Positions 17,472 to 25,691 of a stretch of 64,000 nt of DNA are shown here, in pieces. The stretch's first letter is position 1, and each line of letters begins with the position of its first letter. Source of the stretch: Mycobacterium sp. 1245805.9. Lineage in GTDB: Bacteria; Actinomycetota; Actinomycetes; Mycobacteriales; Mycobacteriaceae. The notes beneath the pieces were generated by a model. That model saw only the letters and a list, made by a program, of their open reading frames with translations, did not search any database and was not told the origin of the DNA. The stretch spans positions 1-64,000 of the forward strand of contig NZ_LZKR01000162.1 of NCBI RefSeq assembly GCF_001672915.1, in the 5' to 3' direction. The position numbers and the translations under genes are program-made.

Positions 17472-17530
17472 CGTAGGTCGGGGGGTATTAACTAGTGGCA
17501 CTGCGACCTACGTCACATAGGGTGGAATTC

Positions 17531-19210
17531 ATGCCTAACCTCATCGGCCTGCCCGGCCAGGCTGTCTCCAAGATTCAGCAGTACCTCGAGCGGGGCTCGG
17601 CCGAACTGCACTACGTGCGCAAGATCTTCGAATCGGGTGCGTTCCGGATCGAGCCGCCGCAGAACTACGCGGCGATGGCCGCGGAGATCTACAAGTGGGG
17701 CGAGTTCGGCATGCTGCCCTCGCTCAACGCGAGACGCCATCCGGATCGCGCGGCCTGCATCGACGAGGAGGGCGAGTTCACCTATCGCGAGCTCGACGAC
17801 GCCACGCACGCGGTGGCCAACGGCCTCATCGAGAAGGGTGTCAAGGGCGGCGACGGCGTCGCGATCCTGGCCCGCAACACCCGCTGGTTCCTGATCGCCT
17901 ACTTCGGCGCCGCCCGGGTGGGCGCCCGCATCATCCTGCTCAACAGCGAGTTCTCCGGCCCGCAGATCAAGGAGGTGTCGGAGCGCGAGGGCGCCAAGCT
18001 GATCATCTACGACGACGAATACACCAAGGCCGTCAGCAAGGCCGAGCCGGAGCTGGGCAAGCTGCGGGCGCTGGGATCCAATCCCGACGCGGACGAGCCG
18101 TCCGGCAGCGACGACGAGACGCTGGCCGACCTGATCGAGCGCAGCAGCTCCGAGCCCGCCCCGAAGGCGAACAAGCACTCGTCGATCATCATCCTGACCA
18201 GCGGCACCACCGGCACCCCCAAGGGCGCGAACCGCAGCACCCCGCCGACGCTGGCGCCCATCGGGGGGATCCTGTCGCACGTGCCGTTCAAGGCCGGCGA
18301 GGTGACCTCGCTGCCGGCGCCGATGTTCCACGCGCTGGGTTTTCTGCACGGCACCCTCGCGATGTTCCTCGGCTCGACCCTGGTGCTGCGGCGTAAATTC
18401 AAGCCGCCGCTGGTGCTGGAGGACATCGAGAAGCACAAGGTGACGGCCATGGTCGTCGTCCCCGTGATGCTGTCGCGCATCCTCAACGCGCTCGAGAAGA
18501 TGGATGAGAAGCCCGACCTGTCCAGCCTGAAGATCGTGTTCGTGTCCGGCTCGGCGCTCGGGTCGGAACTGGCGGAGCGCGCGCTCAAGGACCTGGGCCC
18601 GGTGATCTACAACATGTACGGCTCGACCGAGATCGCCTTCGCCACCATCGCCGAGCCCAAGCACCTGGAATTCAATTCGTCGACGGTCGGGCCGGTCGTC
18701 AAGGGCGTCAAGGTCAAGATCTTCGACGACAACGGCAAGGAGTTGCCGAAGGGTGAGGTGGGCCGGATCTTCGTCGGCAACGCCTTCCCGTTCGAGGGAT
18801 ACACCGGCGGGGGCAAGAAGCAGATCATCGACGGGCTGTTGTCCTCGGGCGACGTCGGCTACTTCGACGAAAACGACCTGCTCTACATCAGCGGGCGCGA
18901 CGACGAGATGATCGTCTCCGGCGGCGAGAACGTCTTCCCGGCCGAAGTCGAGGACCTCATCACCGGACATCCGGACGTCGTGGAGGCCACCGCCATCGGG
19001 GTGGAGGACGAGGAGTGGGGCCACCGGCTGCGCGCGTTCGTGGTCAAGAAGGAAGACGCCGACCTGGACGAGGACACCGTCAAGCACTACGTCCGCGACC
19101 ACCTCGCGCGCTACAAGGTGCCCCGCGAAGTCGTGTTCCTCGACGAGCTGCCGCGCAACCCCACGGGCAAGGTCCTCAAGCGCGAGCTCCGCGAGATGGA
19201 GATCGACTGA
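17531..19210 (+). CDS. fadD2: Fatty-acid CoA ligase / acyl-CoA synthetase FadD2
   Basis: 559 residues, the length of Rv0270. It activates fatty acids through an acyl-adenylate. The AMP-binding motif SSIIILTSGTTGTPKGANR lies near 229-247, YNMYGSTE near 360, the hinge/adenylation segment YISGRDDEMIVSGGENVFP near 456, and the catalytic lysine in PTGKVLKREL at the C-terminus. I took ATG 17531, the conserved start; an in-frame extension to 17495 has no support. It is divergent from the polymerase gene and followed by a convergent small gene. Confidence 0.95.
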   Translation: MPNLIGLPGQAVSKIQQYLERGSAELHYVRKIFESGAFRIEPPQNYAAMAAEIYKWGEFGMLPSLNARRHPDRAACIDEEGEFTYRELDDATHAVANGLIEKGVKGGDGVAILARNTRWFLIAYFGAARVGARIILLNSEFSGPQIKEVSEREGAKLIIYDDEYTKAVSKAEPELGKLRALGSNPDADEPSGSDDETLADLIERSSSEPAPKANKHSSIIILTSGTTGTPKGANRSTPPTLAPIGGILSHVPFKAGEVTSLPAPMFHALGFLHGTLAMFLGSTLVLRRKFKPPLVLEDIEKHKVTAMVVVPVMLSRILNALEKMDEKPDLSSLKIVFVSGSALGSELAERALKDLGPVIYNMYGSTEIAFATIAEPKHLEFNSSTVGPVVKGVKVKIFDDNGKELPKGEVGRIFVGNAFPFEGYTGGGKKQIIDGLLSSGDVGYFDENDLLYISGRDDEMIVSGGENVFPAEVEDLITGHPDVVEATAIGVEDEEWGHRLRAFVVKKEDADLDEDTVKHYVRDHLARYKVPREVVFLDELPRNPTGKVLKRELREMEID

Positions 19211-19234
19211 CCAGCTCCCGGTGGAGCCGGGGGA

Positions 19235-19570
19235 TCATCTGCGGGCTTGGATGGCGCGGATGATCTGGGCGGAGAGCTTGGGGTCGATCAGCAGCTGATC
19301 GACGAGCGCCGTGAGCACCTCTTGCCCGGTCACGCGGGCGACCCCGATGCGGTCGGCGGCCTCGCGCTGCCAGACGTCGAGCGCGCGGTGCGTGGCCAGC
19401 GGCAGGTCGACGGTCCGCCGGGTTCGCCGGCCGCCCGCCGGCTGGGCGGGGGCCTCCCCGAGCATGTTGAGGCGCTGGGTCGGGCCGGTCTGGTCGGGCC
19501 GCGGCGGCTTGGCGGCGTAACGGGCGAACCGGTTCGGGCTGGACTCGTTGCGGTTGGGGTTGATCGTCAT
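19235..19570 (-). CDS. Small basic protein with ribbon-helix-helix-like C-terminal half; possible DNA-binding protein
   Basis: 111 residues. The first 50 are disordered-looking, rich in Pro, Arg and Asn. From about residue 52 the pattern TRRTVDLPLATHRALDVWQREAADRIG then ARVTGQEVLTALVDQLLID fits beta-strand, helix, turn, helix, as in ribbon-helix-helix proteins of the CopG/MetJ/ParG type; small proteins like this also accompany ParA on actinobacterial plasmids. I do not recognise a named family. A possible ribosome binding site (GAGAGGGG) precedes the ATG. The 450-bp gap upstream contains short palindromes that could be its operators (inference). Confidence 0.6.
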   Translation of the reverse strand: MTINPNRNESSPNRFARYAAKPPRPDQTGPTQRLNMLGEAPAQPAGGRRTRRTVDLPLATHRALDVWQREAADRIGVARVTGQEVLTALVDQLLIDPKLSAQIIRAIQARR

Positions 19571-20023
19571 CGCGGCGACCCCTCTCTGGGGTGCAAGTCA
19601 GTAGATCCGCTTCTCAGTATGCGCTTCGTCGAGCACCTCTATTGATATCACCCCGTCCGGCCCGCCCGGCGCGCCGGACCGACCCGGCGCGTCGCGGCGG
19701 CGCGCGGCAAAATAGCCGGGCCCAAATTCACGCCGTTTCATGAAATTGCGACTTCCTTAAGTAATTACTTTCGCATTCACTTAGGTACTGATCTCAGTAG
19801 ACCGCTTTTGAGCAGGTGAAATTGGTGATCCGCAGATACTGATCCAGTAAATCCGCAAAGATTAATCTGTACGACACCATTATCCGGGCCGCTAATCGGC
19901 CGCGCTAGATATAGGTCACATCGATTGGCTTTTTTTGTGTAGGAATCGCAGAATATGGATATTCGTTATCTGACGTATTGGGTTTCAGGCTTCTTGTTCA
20001 ACAACGTGGTAAGGAGCTCACAG
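19571..20023. other. 453-bp AT-rich intergenic region with clustered short palindromes
   Basis: This gap separates the small RHH-like gene from the secreted Gly/Trp-rich gene, which diverge. It is visibly more AT-rich than its surroundings, mainly from 19725 on. It contains no ORF I believe in, though the reading frame of the secreted protein stays open back to an ATG at 19955. Four copies of a CAGTAnnnnCGC-like sequence begin at 19599, 19615 (degenerate), 19795 and 19845. The region looks like a long regulatory region, possibly silenced by Lsr2, which prefers AT-rich DNA (inference). Confidence 0.6.
19759..19860. promoter_or_regulatory. Cluster of three palindromes, candidate operator array
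   Basis: Three symmetric sites lie within 102 bp: a perfect 12-mer AAGTAATTACTT at 19759-19770; TACTGA-TC-TCAGTA at 19786-19799; and TACTG-ATC-CAGTA at 19837-19849. The last two share half-sites and have centres about 50 bp apart, close to five helical turns, and each is followed by a CCGC. This arrangement is typical of cooperative repressor binding. The regulator is unknown; the adjacent RHH-like protein is the first candidate. Confidence 0.5.
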
Positions 20024-20536
20024 ATGTTGAATTCACTGGGTTCGATCCGCAAGGCCGCGCTCGCCGCGGTGGGCTCCGGCGCGGTGGCGGGGGCGCTGCT
20101 GTTCGGCGGCGCGCCCATCGCGCAGGCCGCCCCGCAGCCCGGCCCCGGCATCAGCTTCGACACGGTCGGCCCGCACGGTGGTCCGGACCTCCCGCTCAAG
20201 CCCGGCGGGGGCGGCGGCGGCCACGGTGGCTGGAACGGCCCCGGCGGCGGCGGTCACGGCGGATGGTCCGGCCACGGCGGCTGGGGCGGCCCGGGCGGCT
20301 GGAACGGTCACGGCGGCTGGAACGGTCACGGCGACTGGGGCCACGGCGGCAATTGGGGTCGCGGCGGTTGGTGGGGCCCGCGCGGCGGCGACTGGGACCG
20401 CGGCCGCTGGTGGGGTCCGCGCGGCGGCGACTGGGACCGCGGCGTGTGGGGCCACCCCGGTTGGGGCAACGGCGGTTGGGGCCCTCCGGGCCTGGGCTAC
20501 CGCCCGTGGTGGCCGCTGTGGAACTGGTGGTGGTGA
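20024..20536 (+). CDS. Secreted glycine/tryptophan-rich low-complexity protein
   Basis: 170 residues. A signal peptide is clear: basic SIRKA, a hydrophobic core (AALAAVGSGAVAGALLFGG) and cleavage after AQA near residue 34. The mature part is almost wholly Gly, Trp, His, Asn, Arg and Pro in GGWNGHGG-type and WWGPRGGDWDRG units and ends WPLWNWWW. I chose ATG 20024 because AAGGAG lies just upstream. Gly/Trp-rich exported proteins of this kind occur in several mycobacteria with unknown function; metal binding through His or cell-wall association are possibilities only. A strong hairpin terminator follows. Confidence 0.8.
   Translation: MLNSLGSIRKAALAAVGSGAVAGALLFGGAPIAQAAPQPGPGISFDTVGPHGGPDLPLKPGGGGGGHGGWNGPGGGGHGGWSGHGGWGGPGGWNGHGGWNGHGDWGHGGNWGRGGWWGPRGGDWDRGRWWGPRGGDWDRGVWGHPGWGNGGWGPPGLGYRPWWPLWNWWW
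20366..20443 (+). repeat. Two-copy 39-bp tandem repeat inside the Gly/Trp-rich gene
   Basis: Copies 20366-20404 and 20405-20443 encode GWWGPRGGDWDRG and RWWGPRGGDWDRG. They differ at a few bases only. The unit is in frame, so copy number could change without breaking the gene. Confidence 0.85.
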
Positions 20537-20556
20537 TCTAGCCGCCGCAAAGACCC

Positions 20557-20600
20557 GGGTCATGCCGACCTGACAGACGTGCGTCAGGTCGGCATGACCC
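20557..20600. terminator. Perfect 18-bp hairpin, probable bidirectional terminator
   Basis: The stem is 20557-20574 paired with 20583-20600 without mismatch, around an 8-base loop. It lies between the stop of the Gly/Trp-rich gene and the stop of convergent fadE6. No T-run follows on either strand, as is common for mycobacterial intrinsic terminators. Confidence 0.85.
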
Positions 20601-20611
20601 GTTCGAGGTGA

Positions 20612-22822
20612 TTACGGGTCGCGGGGCAGGCCCAGCAGCCGTTCGGCGATGATGTTGAGCTGGACCTCCGAGGTGCCCCCGTAGATGGTGGTGGCCCGGC
20701 TGGCCAGCAGATACTCGCCCCACTTGCCCGGCAGCTGGCTGGTGTCCCCGATCGCGGCGTCGGTGCCGAACGACGACACCGCGAACTCGGCGTACCCCTG
20801 ACCGGTGCGCATCGACAAAAGCTTGGAGATCGCGGCGGAGGGCATCGCGTCCCCGCCGGCCAGCGTCAGCAACGTCGAACGCAGGTTCAGCACCTTGGCG
20901 GCGTGACCCTCCGCGATCAGTTGCCCGGCCCGGTGCTGGCCCACCTGATCGAACTGCCCGTCGCGGACGAACTCGACGAACTCGGGAAGCGTCGCAAGGA
21001 AGTTCGCGTCGCTGCTGCCGATCGACACCCGCTCCGCCGTCAGGGTGTTGCGGCTGACCTCCCAACCCCGGTTGACGTCGCCGAGCACATATTCGTCGGG
21101 CACGAACACGTCGTCGATGTAGACGGTGTTGAAGAATTCCTGGCCGGTCAGCTCGCGCAGCGGCTTCACCGTGACGCCGTCGCTGCGCATATCCAGCAGG
21201 AAATAGGTGATGCCGTTGTGCTTCGGCGCGCTCGGGTCGGTCCGCGCCAGCAGCGCGCCCCACTGCGAGTACTGGGCGGCGGTGGTCCAGATCTTCTGCC
21301 CGGTGATGCGCCAGCCGCCCTCGGCCCGGGTGGCCTTGGTGGTCAGTCCGGCGAGGTCCGATCCGGCGCCCGGCTCGGAAAACAGCTGGCACCAGATCAT
21401 TTCGCCGCGCATCGTCGGCGGCAGGAACCGCTGCTTCTGCTCCTCGGTGCCGAACGCGACGATCGACGGGATGATCCAGGCCGCGATGCCGACCTGCGGC
21501 CGCTTGACCCGCCCGGCGGAGAACTCCTGGGCGATGATGATCTGCTCCACCGGGCCGGACGCCCGGCCCCACGGCTTGGGCAGGTAGGGCAGCACCCAGC
21601 CGCCCTCCGCGATCGCCACCCTGCGCGGCTCGCGGTCCATCTCCTTGAGCGCGCTGACCTCCGCGCGAATCTCGGCCCGCAGCTTTTCGGTGTCGGGATC
21701 CAGGTCGATGTCCACCGCGCGCATTCCCGTCGTGGTCGCGGTGTCCACGACTCGTTGCGGGTATTCCGAGCTGCGGCCGAAGGACGCGGCCAACATCAGT
21801 GCCCGGCGGTAATAGACGTTCGTGTCGTGCTCCCAGGTGAACCCGATCCCGCCGTGCACCTGAATGCAGTCCTGCGCGCAGCGTTGGGCTGCGGCCGGCG
21901 CCAGCGTCGCCGCCACGGCCGCGGCGAACTCGACCTTGGAAGACGCTATGTCCCACCCGTTCTCGCGGGCCTCGTCCAGCGCGCGGGCGGCATCCCACGC
22001 CGCCGCGGTGGCCCGCTCGGTGTCGGCGATCATCTCCGCGCACTTGTGCTTGATGGCCTGGAACTGGCCGATCGGCCGACCGAACTGCTCGCGGATCTTG
22101 GCGTACTGCGACGCGGTGTCGGTTGCCCACCGCGCCACGCCGATGGCCTCGGCCGACAGCAGCGTCACCATCAGCGCGTGCGCGGTGGCCATGGTCAGGT
22201 TGCTCAACACGACGTCGTCGGTCACCTCGACGGCGTTGGCCCGCACGTGCGCGATCGGGCGCAGCGGGTCAATGCTTTTCACCGGCTCGATCTCGAGCTG
22301 CTCGGCGCGCAGCACCACCCATTCCTCGCCGCTGTCGATCGCGACCGGGAGCACCAGCAACGACGCCTGCGCGGCGCCCGGGACCGCGCGGACCTCGCCG
22401 CGGATCACCAGTGCGTCCCCCTGGCGGGTGGCGGTCAGCGCACAGCACTCCATCGCGTAGGCGGCGATCGCCGCGCCCGACGCCAGCTCGGAGAGCACCT
22501 TGGCCTCGGGGTCGTGCGCGGAGATCAGCGCGCTGGCGATCGCCGACGGCACGAACGGCCCCGGCACCGCCCCGTAGCCGAACTCGGCCAGCACGATGGC
22601 CAATTCGAGGATGCCGAAGCCCTGCCCGCCCACCGATTCCGCGAGATGCACGCCCTGCAGGCCCTGTTCGGCGGCGGCCTGCCAGTACGGCGGGGGATTC
22701 ACCAGGTTTTCCAGGGGTGTTTCCATCGCCTTGTGCAGCACCTCGGAAGGCGCGACCCGCGCCACCAGGGATCGCACCGAGTCGGCCAGGTCTTGATGCT
22801 CAGGAGTGATTGCGATCGGCAT
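20612..22822 (-). CDS. fadE6: Acyl-CoA dehydrogenase FadE6, two fused ACAD domains
   Basis: 736 residues, about twice the length of a normal acyl-CoA dehydrogenase, like Rv0271c (731 aa). Residues about 1-370 form one ACAD unit (TPEHQDLADSVRSLV; HGGIGFTWEHDTNVYYRRA) and about 380-736 a second (PQVGIAAWIIPSIVAFGTEEQK; LFSEPGAGSDLAGLTTKA; YGGTSEVQLNIIAERLLGLPRD). The second half carries the better FAD/substrate motifs. Mycobacterial FadE proteins of this type act on CoA esters in lipid or sterol breakdown; the substrate is unknown. Start ATG 22822 with AAAGG upstream. Confidence 0.93.
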   Translation of the reverse strand: MPIAITPEHQDLADSVRSLVARVAPSEVLHKAMETPLENLVNPPPYWQAAAEQGLQGVHLAESVGGQGFGILELAIVLAEFGYGAVPGPFVPSAIASALISAHDPEAKVLSELASGAAIAAYAMECCALTATRQGDALVIRGEVRAVPGAAQASLLVLPVAIDSGEEWVVLRAEQLEIEPVKSIDPLRPIAHVRANAVEVTDDVVLSNLTMATAHALMVTLLSAEAIGVARWATDTASQYAKIREQFGRPIGQFQAIKHKCAEMIADTERATAAAWDAARALDEARENGWDIASSKVEFAAAVAATLAPAAAQRCAQDCIQVHGGIGFTWEHDTNVYYRRALMLAASFGRSSEYPQRVVDTATTTGMRAVDIDLDPDTEKLRAEIRAEVSALKEMDREPRRVAIAEGGWVLPYLPKPWGRASGPVEQIIIAQEFSAGRVKRPQVGIAAWIIPSIVAFGTEEQKQRFLPPTMRGEMIWCQLFSEPGAGSDLAGLTTKATRAEGGWRITGQKIWTTAAQYSQWGALLARTDPSAPKHNGITYFLLDMRSDGVTVKPLRELTGQEFFNTVYIDDVFVPDEYVLGDVNRGWEVSRNTLTAERVSIGSSDANFLATLPEFVEFVRDGQFDQVGQHRAGQLIAEGHAAKVLNLRSTLLTLAGGDAMPSAAISKLLSMRTGQGYAEFAVSSFGTDAAIGDTSQLPGKWGEYLLASRATTIYGGTSEVQLNIIAERLLGLPRDP

Positions 22823-22875
22823 TGGTCGCCTTTCTCGGCCTTTGCTGGCTCACGTTTCGGCCAGCGCCTTCCAAG

Positions 22876-23847
22876 CTAACAACCAGTCGGTTGGTTGACT
22901 ACATGGGCCAGCGGTTGCCCGTCGCGCAGCCGGCGGCAGTTCCCGACGGCCTCCGTCAGGTACCGGCGCATGGTGTCGGCGGTGTACCAGGTGACGTGCG
23001 GCGTCAGCACCACGTTGTCCAGCGCCAGTAACGGGTTATCGGGGGCCACCGGCTCCGCCTCGAAAACGTCGAGCCCCGCCGCGGCCAGCCGCCCGTCCCG
23101 CAGCGCGTCGACCAGGGCGCTCTCGTCGACCACCGCACCGCGGGAGGTGTTGACCAGCACCGCATTTGGCCTCATCCGGGCCAGCGCGTCGCGGTCCAGC
23201 AGGTGATGTGTCTGCGCGGTCAGCGGCAGGTGCAGCGAGACGATGTCGCTGGCGGCCAGCAGGTCGGGCAGCGGCCGCCAGCCGGGCCGGCCGTCGTCGC
23301 GGGTGCTGGTGTGCAGCACGCCCGCCCCCATCGCCGCGACGATGTCGGACACCCGTTTGGCGATGTTGCCGTACCCGACCAGCCCGACGGTACAGCCGCC
23401 GATGTCGCGCACCGTCTCGCCCAGCGCCGGATCCGCCGGCCAGCCCCCGCCCTCGCGGACCGCACGGTCCAGCCCCGGCAGCCGGCGCAACGCCGCCAGC
23501 ATCAGCAGCACCGCGCCCTCGGCCACCGACGGTGCGTTGGCGCCCGGCATGTTGGCGACCGCGATGCCGCATTCCGTCGCCGTCGGCACGTCGATCGTGT
23601 TCACCCCGGCCCCGAGCTTGTGCACCAGCCGCAGCCTGGTCCCGCGCCGCAGATCGGCGCCCGACAGCGGCCGCAGCACGTGCCAGATCACGTCCGCGTG
23701 CGGCAGCTCTCGGTAAAATCCCTCGTCGTCGTCCTCGGCGCACCATCGCACGTCAAGCCAATCCGATTCTGGCGCAACGAAGTCGAGAACCTTTTCGCCG
23801 GGAACGAAATGGGCGAGAACTCTCAGCGCCACCTCTTGGTGATCCAC
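22876..23847 (-). CDS. NAD-dependent D-2-hydroxyacid dehydrogenase
   Basis: 323 residues. The NAD-binding motif is VGLVGYGNIAKRV near 155-167, and the catalytic Arg/Glu/His region is recognisable (NTSRGAVVDESALVDAL near 234; DVFEAEP near 261; TPHVTWYT near 279). Members reduce 2-oxo acids such as hydroxypyruvate or glyoxylate, or act like phosphoglycerate dehydrogenase; the specificity is open. The GTG at 23847 overlaps the end of the hydrolase gene by 25 bp; a second GTG nine bases further in is an equally good start. It is the last gene of the TetR-hydrolase-dehydrogenase operon. M. tuberculosis lacks a counterpart here. Confidence 0.85.
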   Translation of the reverse strand: MDHQEVALRVLAHFVPGEKVLDFVAPESDWLDVRWCAEDDDEGFYRELPHADVIWHVLRPLSGADLRRGTRLRLVHKLGAGVNTIDVPTATECGIAVANMPGANAPSVAEGAVLLMLAALRRLPGLDRAVREGGGWPADPALGETVRDIGGCTVGLVGYGNIAKRVSDIVAAMGAGVLHTSTRDDGRPGWRPLPDLLAASDIVSLHLPLTAQTHHLLDRDALARMRPNAVLVNTSRGAVVDESALVDALRDGRLAAAGLDVFEAEPVAPDNPLLALDNVVLTPHVTWYTADTMRRYLTEAVGNCRRLRDGQPLAHVVNQPTGC

Positions 23848-24956
23848 CTGGCGATGGTATCGGCCTGCTCGCTGCGCGCGCCCGGGGTGGTGAAGTAGTG
23901 GTCGCTGTCGATCGAGGCCTGCGTCTTGTCGGTGCTGGCGAGCGCGTCGTAGATGCGCTGGGCGTCCGACGGGAAGACGCCGGTGTCCGCGTCAGCGTTG
24001 ATCACCAGGGCCGGGGAGGTGATGCGTGCCAGGTGTGGCTCGGCGCGGGTTTGCGCCACCCGCAGGCTCCACATGCCCAGCCAGTTGCGCAGGGTGCAGG
24101 CGGCGGCGATGCCGTGTGCGGACCGGTTCGCCTTGGCGGGGACGCCCGCGTAACACAGGTTCGGTTGGCGCTTCGTCGGCTCGATGCTGGGATCGACCAT
24201 GCGGGGATCGGCCCAGGTGCGCATCACCGTGAAGGGGCGGTCCGAAAAGCCCACGGCGCGAACCCGTTTGAGCTCCCGCTCGGCCCAGTCGGTGATGGCG
24301 TGGTTGCGAGCGATCTGGGCGTCGCGGTAGCGAGCGATGAACTCGGGCGAGTAGGGCGGGCCGTTGCGCTCGTCGAACATGTCGAGGTCGGCATCGGTGG
24401 CGACCGGGTCGTTCTCGTCGACGACGGCGGCGTCCATCCATGCCGTCAGGACGTCGGGGCGGCCGGGGTGGGCGGCCGTGGCGACGTAGCCGTCGGCGGG
24501 GATCAAGTCGGTGAGCCCGGCCGCAGGACGCATGCCCTCCAGGGGGGTCACGTGCGGTTCGAGCGCCTGCGCCTGATAGGCGGCCATCAGCGAACCGCCG
24601 CCCGAATTGCCGAGCAGCACAACGTAGTCCACGCCCTGCACCTCGCGCAGCCAACGCACCCCCACGCCGATGTCAACCAGCGCGTGGTCCAGCAGGAAGC
24701 TGCTTTCGAAGCCGCGGAACCTGGTGTTCCAGCCCAGGAATCCGATGCCGCGGGTGGCGATGTAGTCGGCGAGATAGTGTTCGGCGAAGTCGATCTGGTA
24801 GTGCGTGGCGATCATCGCCACCTTGGGCTTGCGTCCCACCGCGCGGTGGTAGAGCCCCTGGCAAGGGTGCCCGCCTGCACCGGCCCGGCCCGCGGTGGGC
24901 GAGGGCAGCCCGACGAATTCCTGCATCACGCCCGCGGCGCCGTTCTGACGGGTCAA
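23823..24956 (-). CDS. Alpha/beta hydrolase (Rv0272c-like)
   Basis: 377 residues, the same length as Rv0272c. The nucleophile elbow is LLGNSGGGSLMAAY near 128-141. A C-terminal segment, SPALVINADADTGVFP then SDHYFTTPGARSEQ, supplies the likely acid and histidine. I chose a TTG start at 24956 because it lies in the overlap with the upstream TetR stop (AATTGA) and has GGAGGG eight bases before; the first ATG is ten codons later. The substrate is unknown; the coupling to a TetR regulator and to a VOC protein across the divergent promoter suggests a small catabolic or detoxifying unit. Confidence 0.85.
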   Translation of the reverse strand: MTRQNGAAGVMQEFVGLPSPTAGRAGAGGHPCQGLYHRAVGRKPKVAMIATHYQIDFAEHYLADYIATRGIGFLGWNTRFRGFESSFLLDHALVDIGVGVRWLREVQGVDYVVLLGNSGGGSLMAAYQAQALEPHVTPLEGMRPAAGLTDLIPADGYVATAAHPGRPDVLTAWMDAAVVDENDPVATDADLDMFDERNGPPYSPEFIARYRDAQIARNHAITDWAERELKRVRAVGFSDRPFTVMRTWADPRMVDPSIEPTKRQPNLCYAGVPAKANRSAHGIAAACTLRNWLGMWSLRVAQTRAEPHLARITSPALVINADADTGVFPSDAQRIYDALASTDKTQASIDSDHYFTTPGARSEQADTIARWITKRWR

Positions 24957-25600
24957 TTCGACTTCCCTCCGTCGCCGTAGATGGCTCGGTAGTAGATGTT
25001 GGCCAGCGTCCGGATGCAGGCGGCGTCGTCGGGGTCGCCCGGCCCGCCCAGTTTCGCGTAGCAAAAATGCGTGAACATGCCCAGAACCGCCTCGGCGATC
25101 AGCTCCGGATCGTCGTCGGTGCAGTAACCCTCGGCCTGGGCGCGCCGGACCGATTCGCTGATGAATGCTATTGGTATTGAGCATATTTCGGCCCAGTACC
25201 GTGCGAAGTCGTCGTTGACCATCGCCAGCTGGTAGACGCTGATCATCTCGGCGAGCCGGTTGCGGTAGGTCCACCACTGCGCGGCGGCGACCTCGTACGC
25301 GCGCTCGCGGTCGGACAGGCCGTGCGCGGTCACCGAACGCGCGCGCTCGGTGATCTCGTCGCGGAACCGCAGGGCCCATTGATGGACCATCGCCTCTTTG
25401 GAATCGTAGTAGTTGTAGAACGACGCGGACGAGCGGCCCGCCTCGGCGGCGATGTCGGCGATGGTCGTCGCCAGAATGCCTTTGCGGGCGATGACCGTTC
25501 GGGCGGCCATGTCGATCGCGGCCTGAGTTCGCCTGCCGCGGTGCGTCGGAAACGCCGGTTGGGGGTTGGGTCGCTCAGCAGGTTCGGCCGCGGTGGACAA
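24953..25600 (-). CDS. TetR-family transcriptional regulator (Rv0273c-like)
   Basis: 215 residues. The N-terminal HTH spans about 20-66 (GRRTQAAIDMAARTVIARKG, then TTIADIAAEAGRSSASFYNYYDSKEAM). The C-terminal domain has the WWTYRNRLAEMISVYQLAM ligand-domain pattern. A TTG start at 25600 has AGGAGG nine bases upstream. It overlaps the hydrolase gene by four bases. A 22-bp palindrome between it and the divergent VOC gene is the likely operator, so it probably controls both directions. Confidence 0.88.
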   Translation of the reverse strand: MSTAAEPAERPNPQPAFPTHRGRRTQAAIDMAARTVIARKGILATTIADIAAEAGRSSASFYNYYDSKEAMVHQWALRFRDEITERARSVTAHGLSDRERAYEVAAAQWWTYRNRLAEMISVYQLAMVNDDFARYWAEICSIPIAFISESVRRAQAEGYCTDDDPELIAEAVLGMFTHFCYAKLGGPGDPDDAACIRTLANIYYRAIYGDGGKSN

Positions 25601-25624
25601 TAGTGCAAACCTCCTGGAGCGGAA

Positions 25625-25646
25625 CTGAACCTGATGTTAGATTCAG
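25625..25646. promoter_or_regulatory. 22-bp palindrome, probable TetR operator
   Basis: The site reads as an inverted repeat with arms CTGAA and TTCAG and further symmetric CT and AG pairs inside; 16 of 22 positions are symmetric. It sits between the TetR gene (start 25600) and the VOC gene (start 25692), the usual place for a TetR autoregulatory and divergent operator. Confidence 0.55.
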
Positions 25647-25691
25647 ATTTGGCTCTTCGCCAGGCTTTCGCGGATTGATAGGAGCCGCACG

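Noticed and set aside
15192..17495. 767-codon open frame antisense to the FecB-like and polymerase genes
   Set aside because: Spans two well-supported genes and their intergenic gap; no recognisable domain.
20033..20563. Ala/Pro/Val-rich frame opposite the Gly/Trp-rich gene
   Set aside because: Low-complexity mirror of GGC-rich codons; the other strand has the signal peptide and ribosome binding site.
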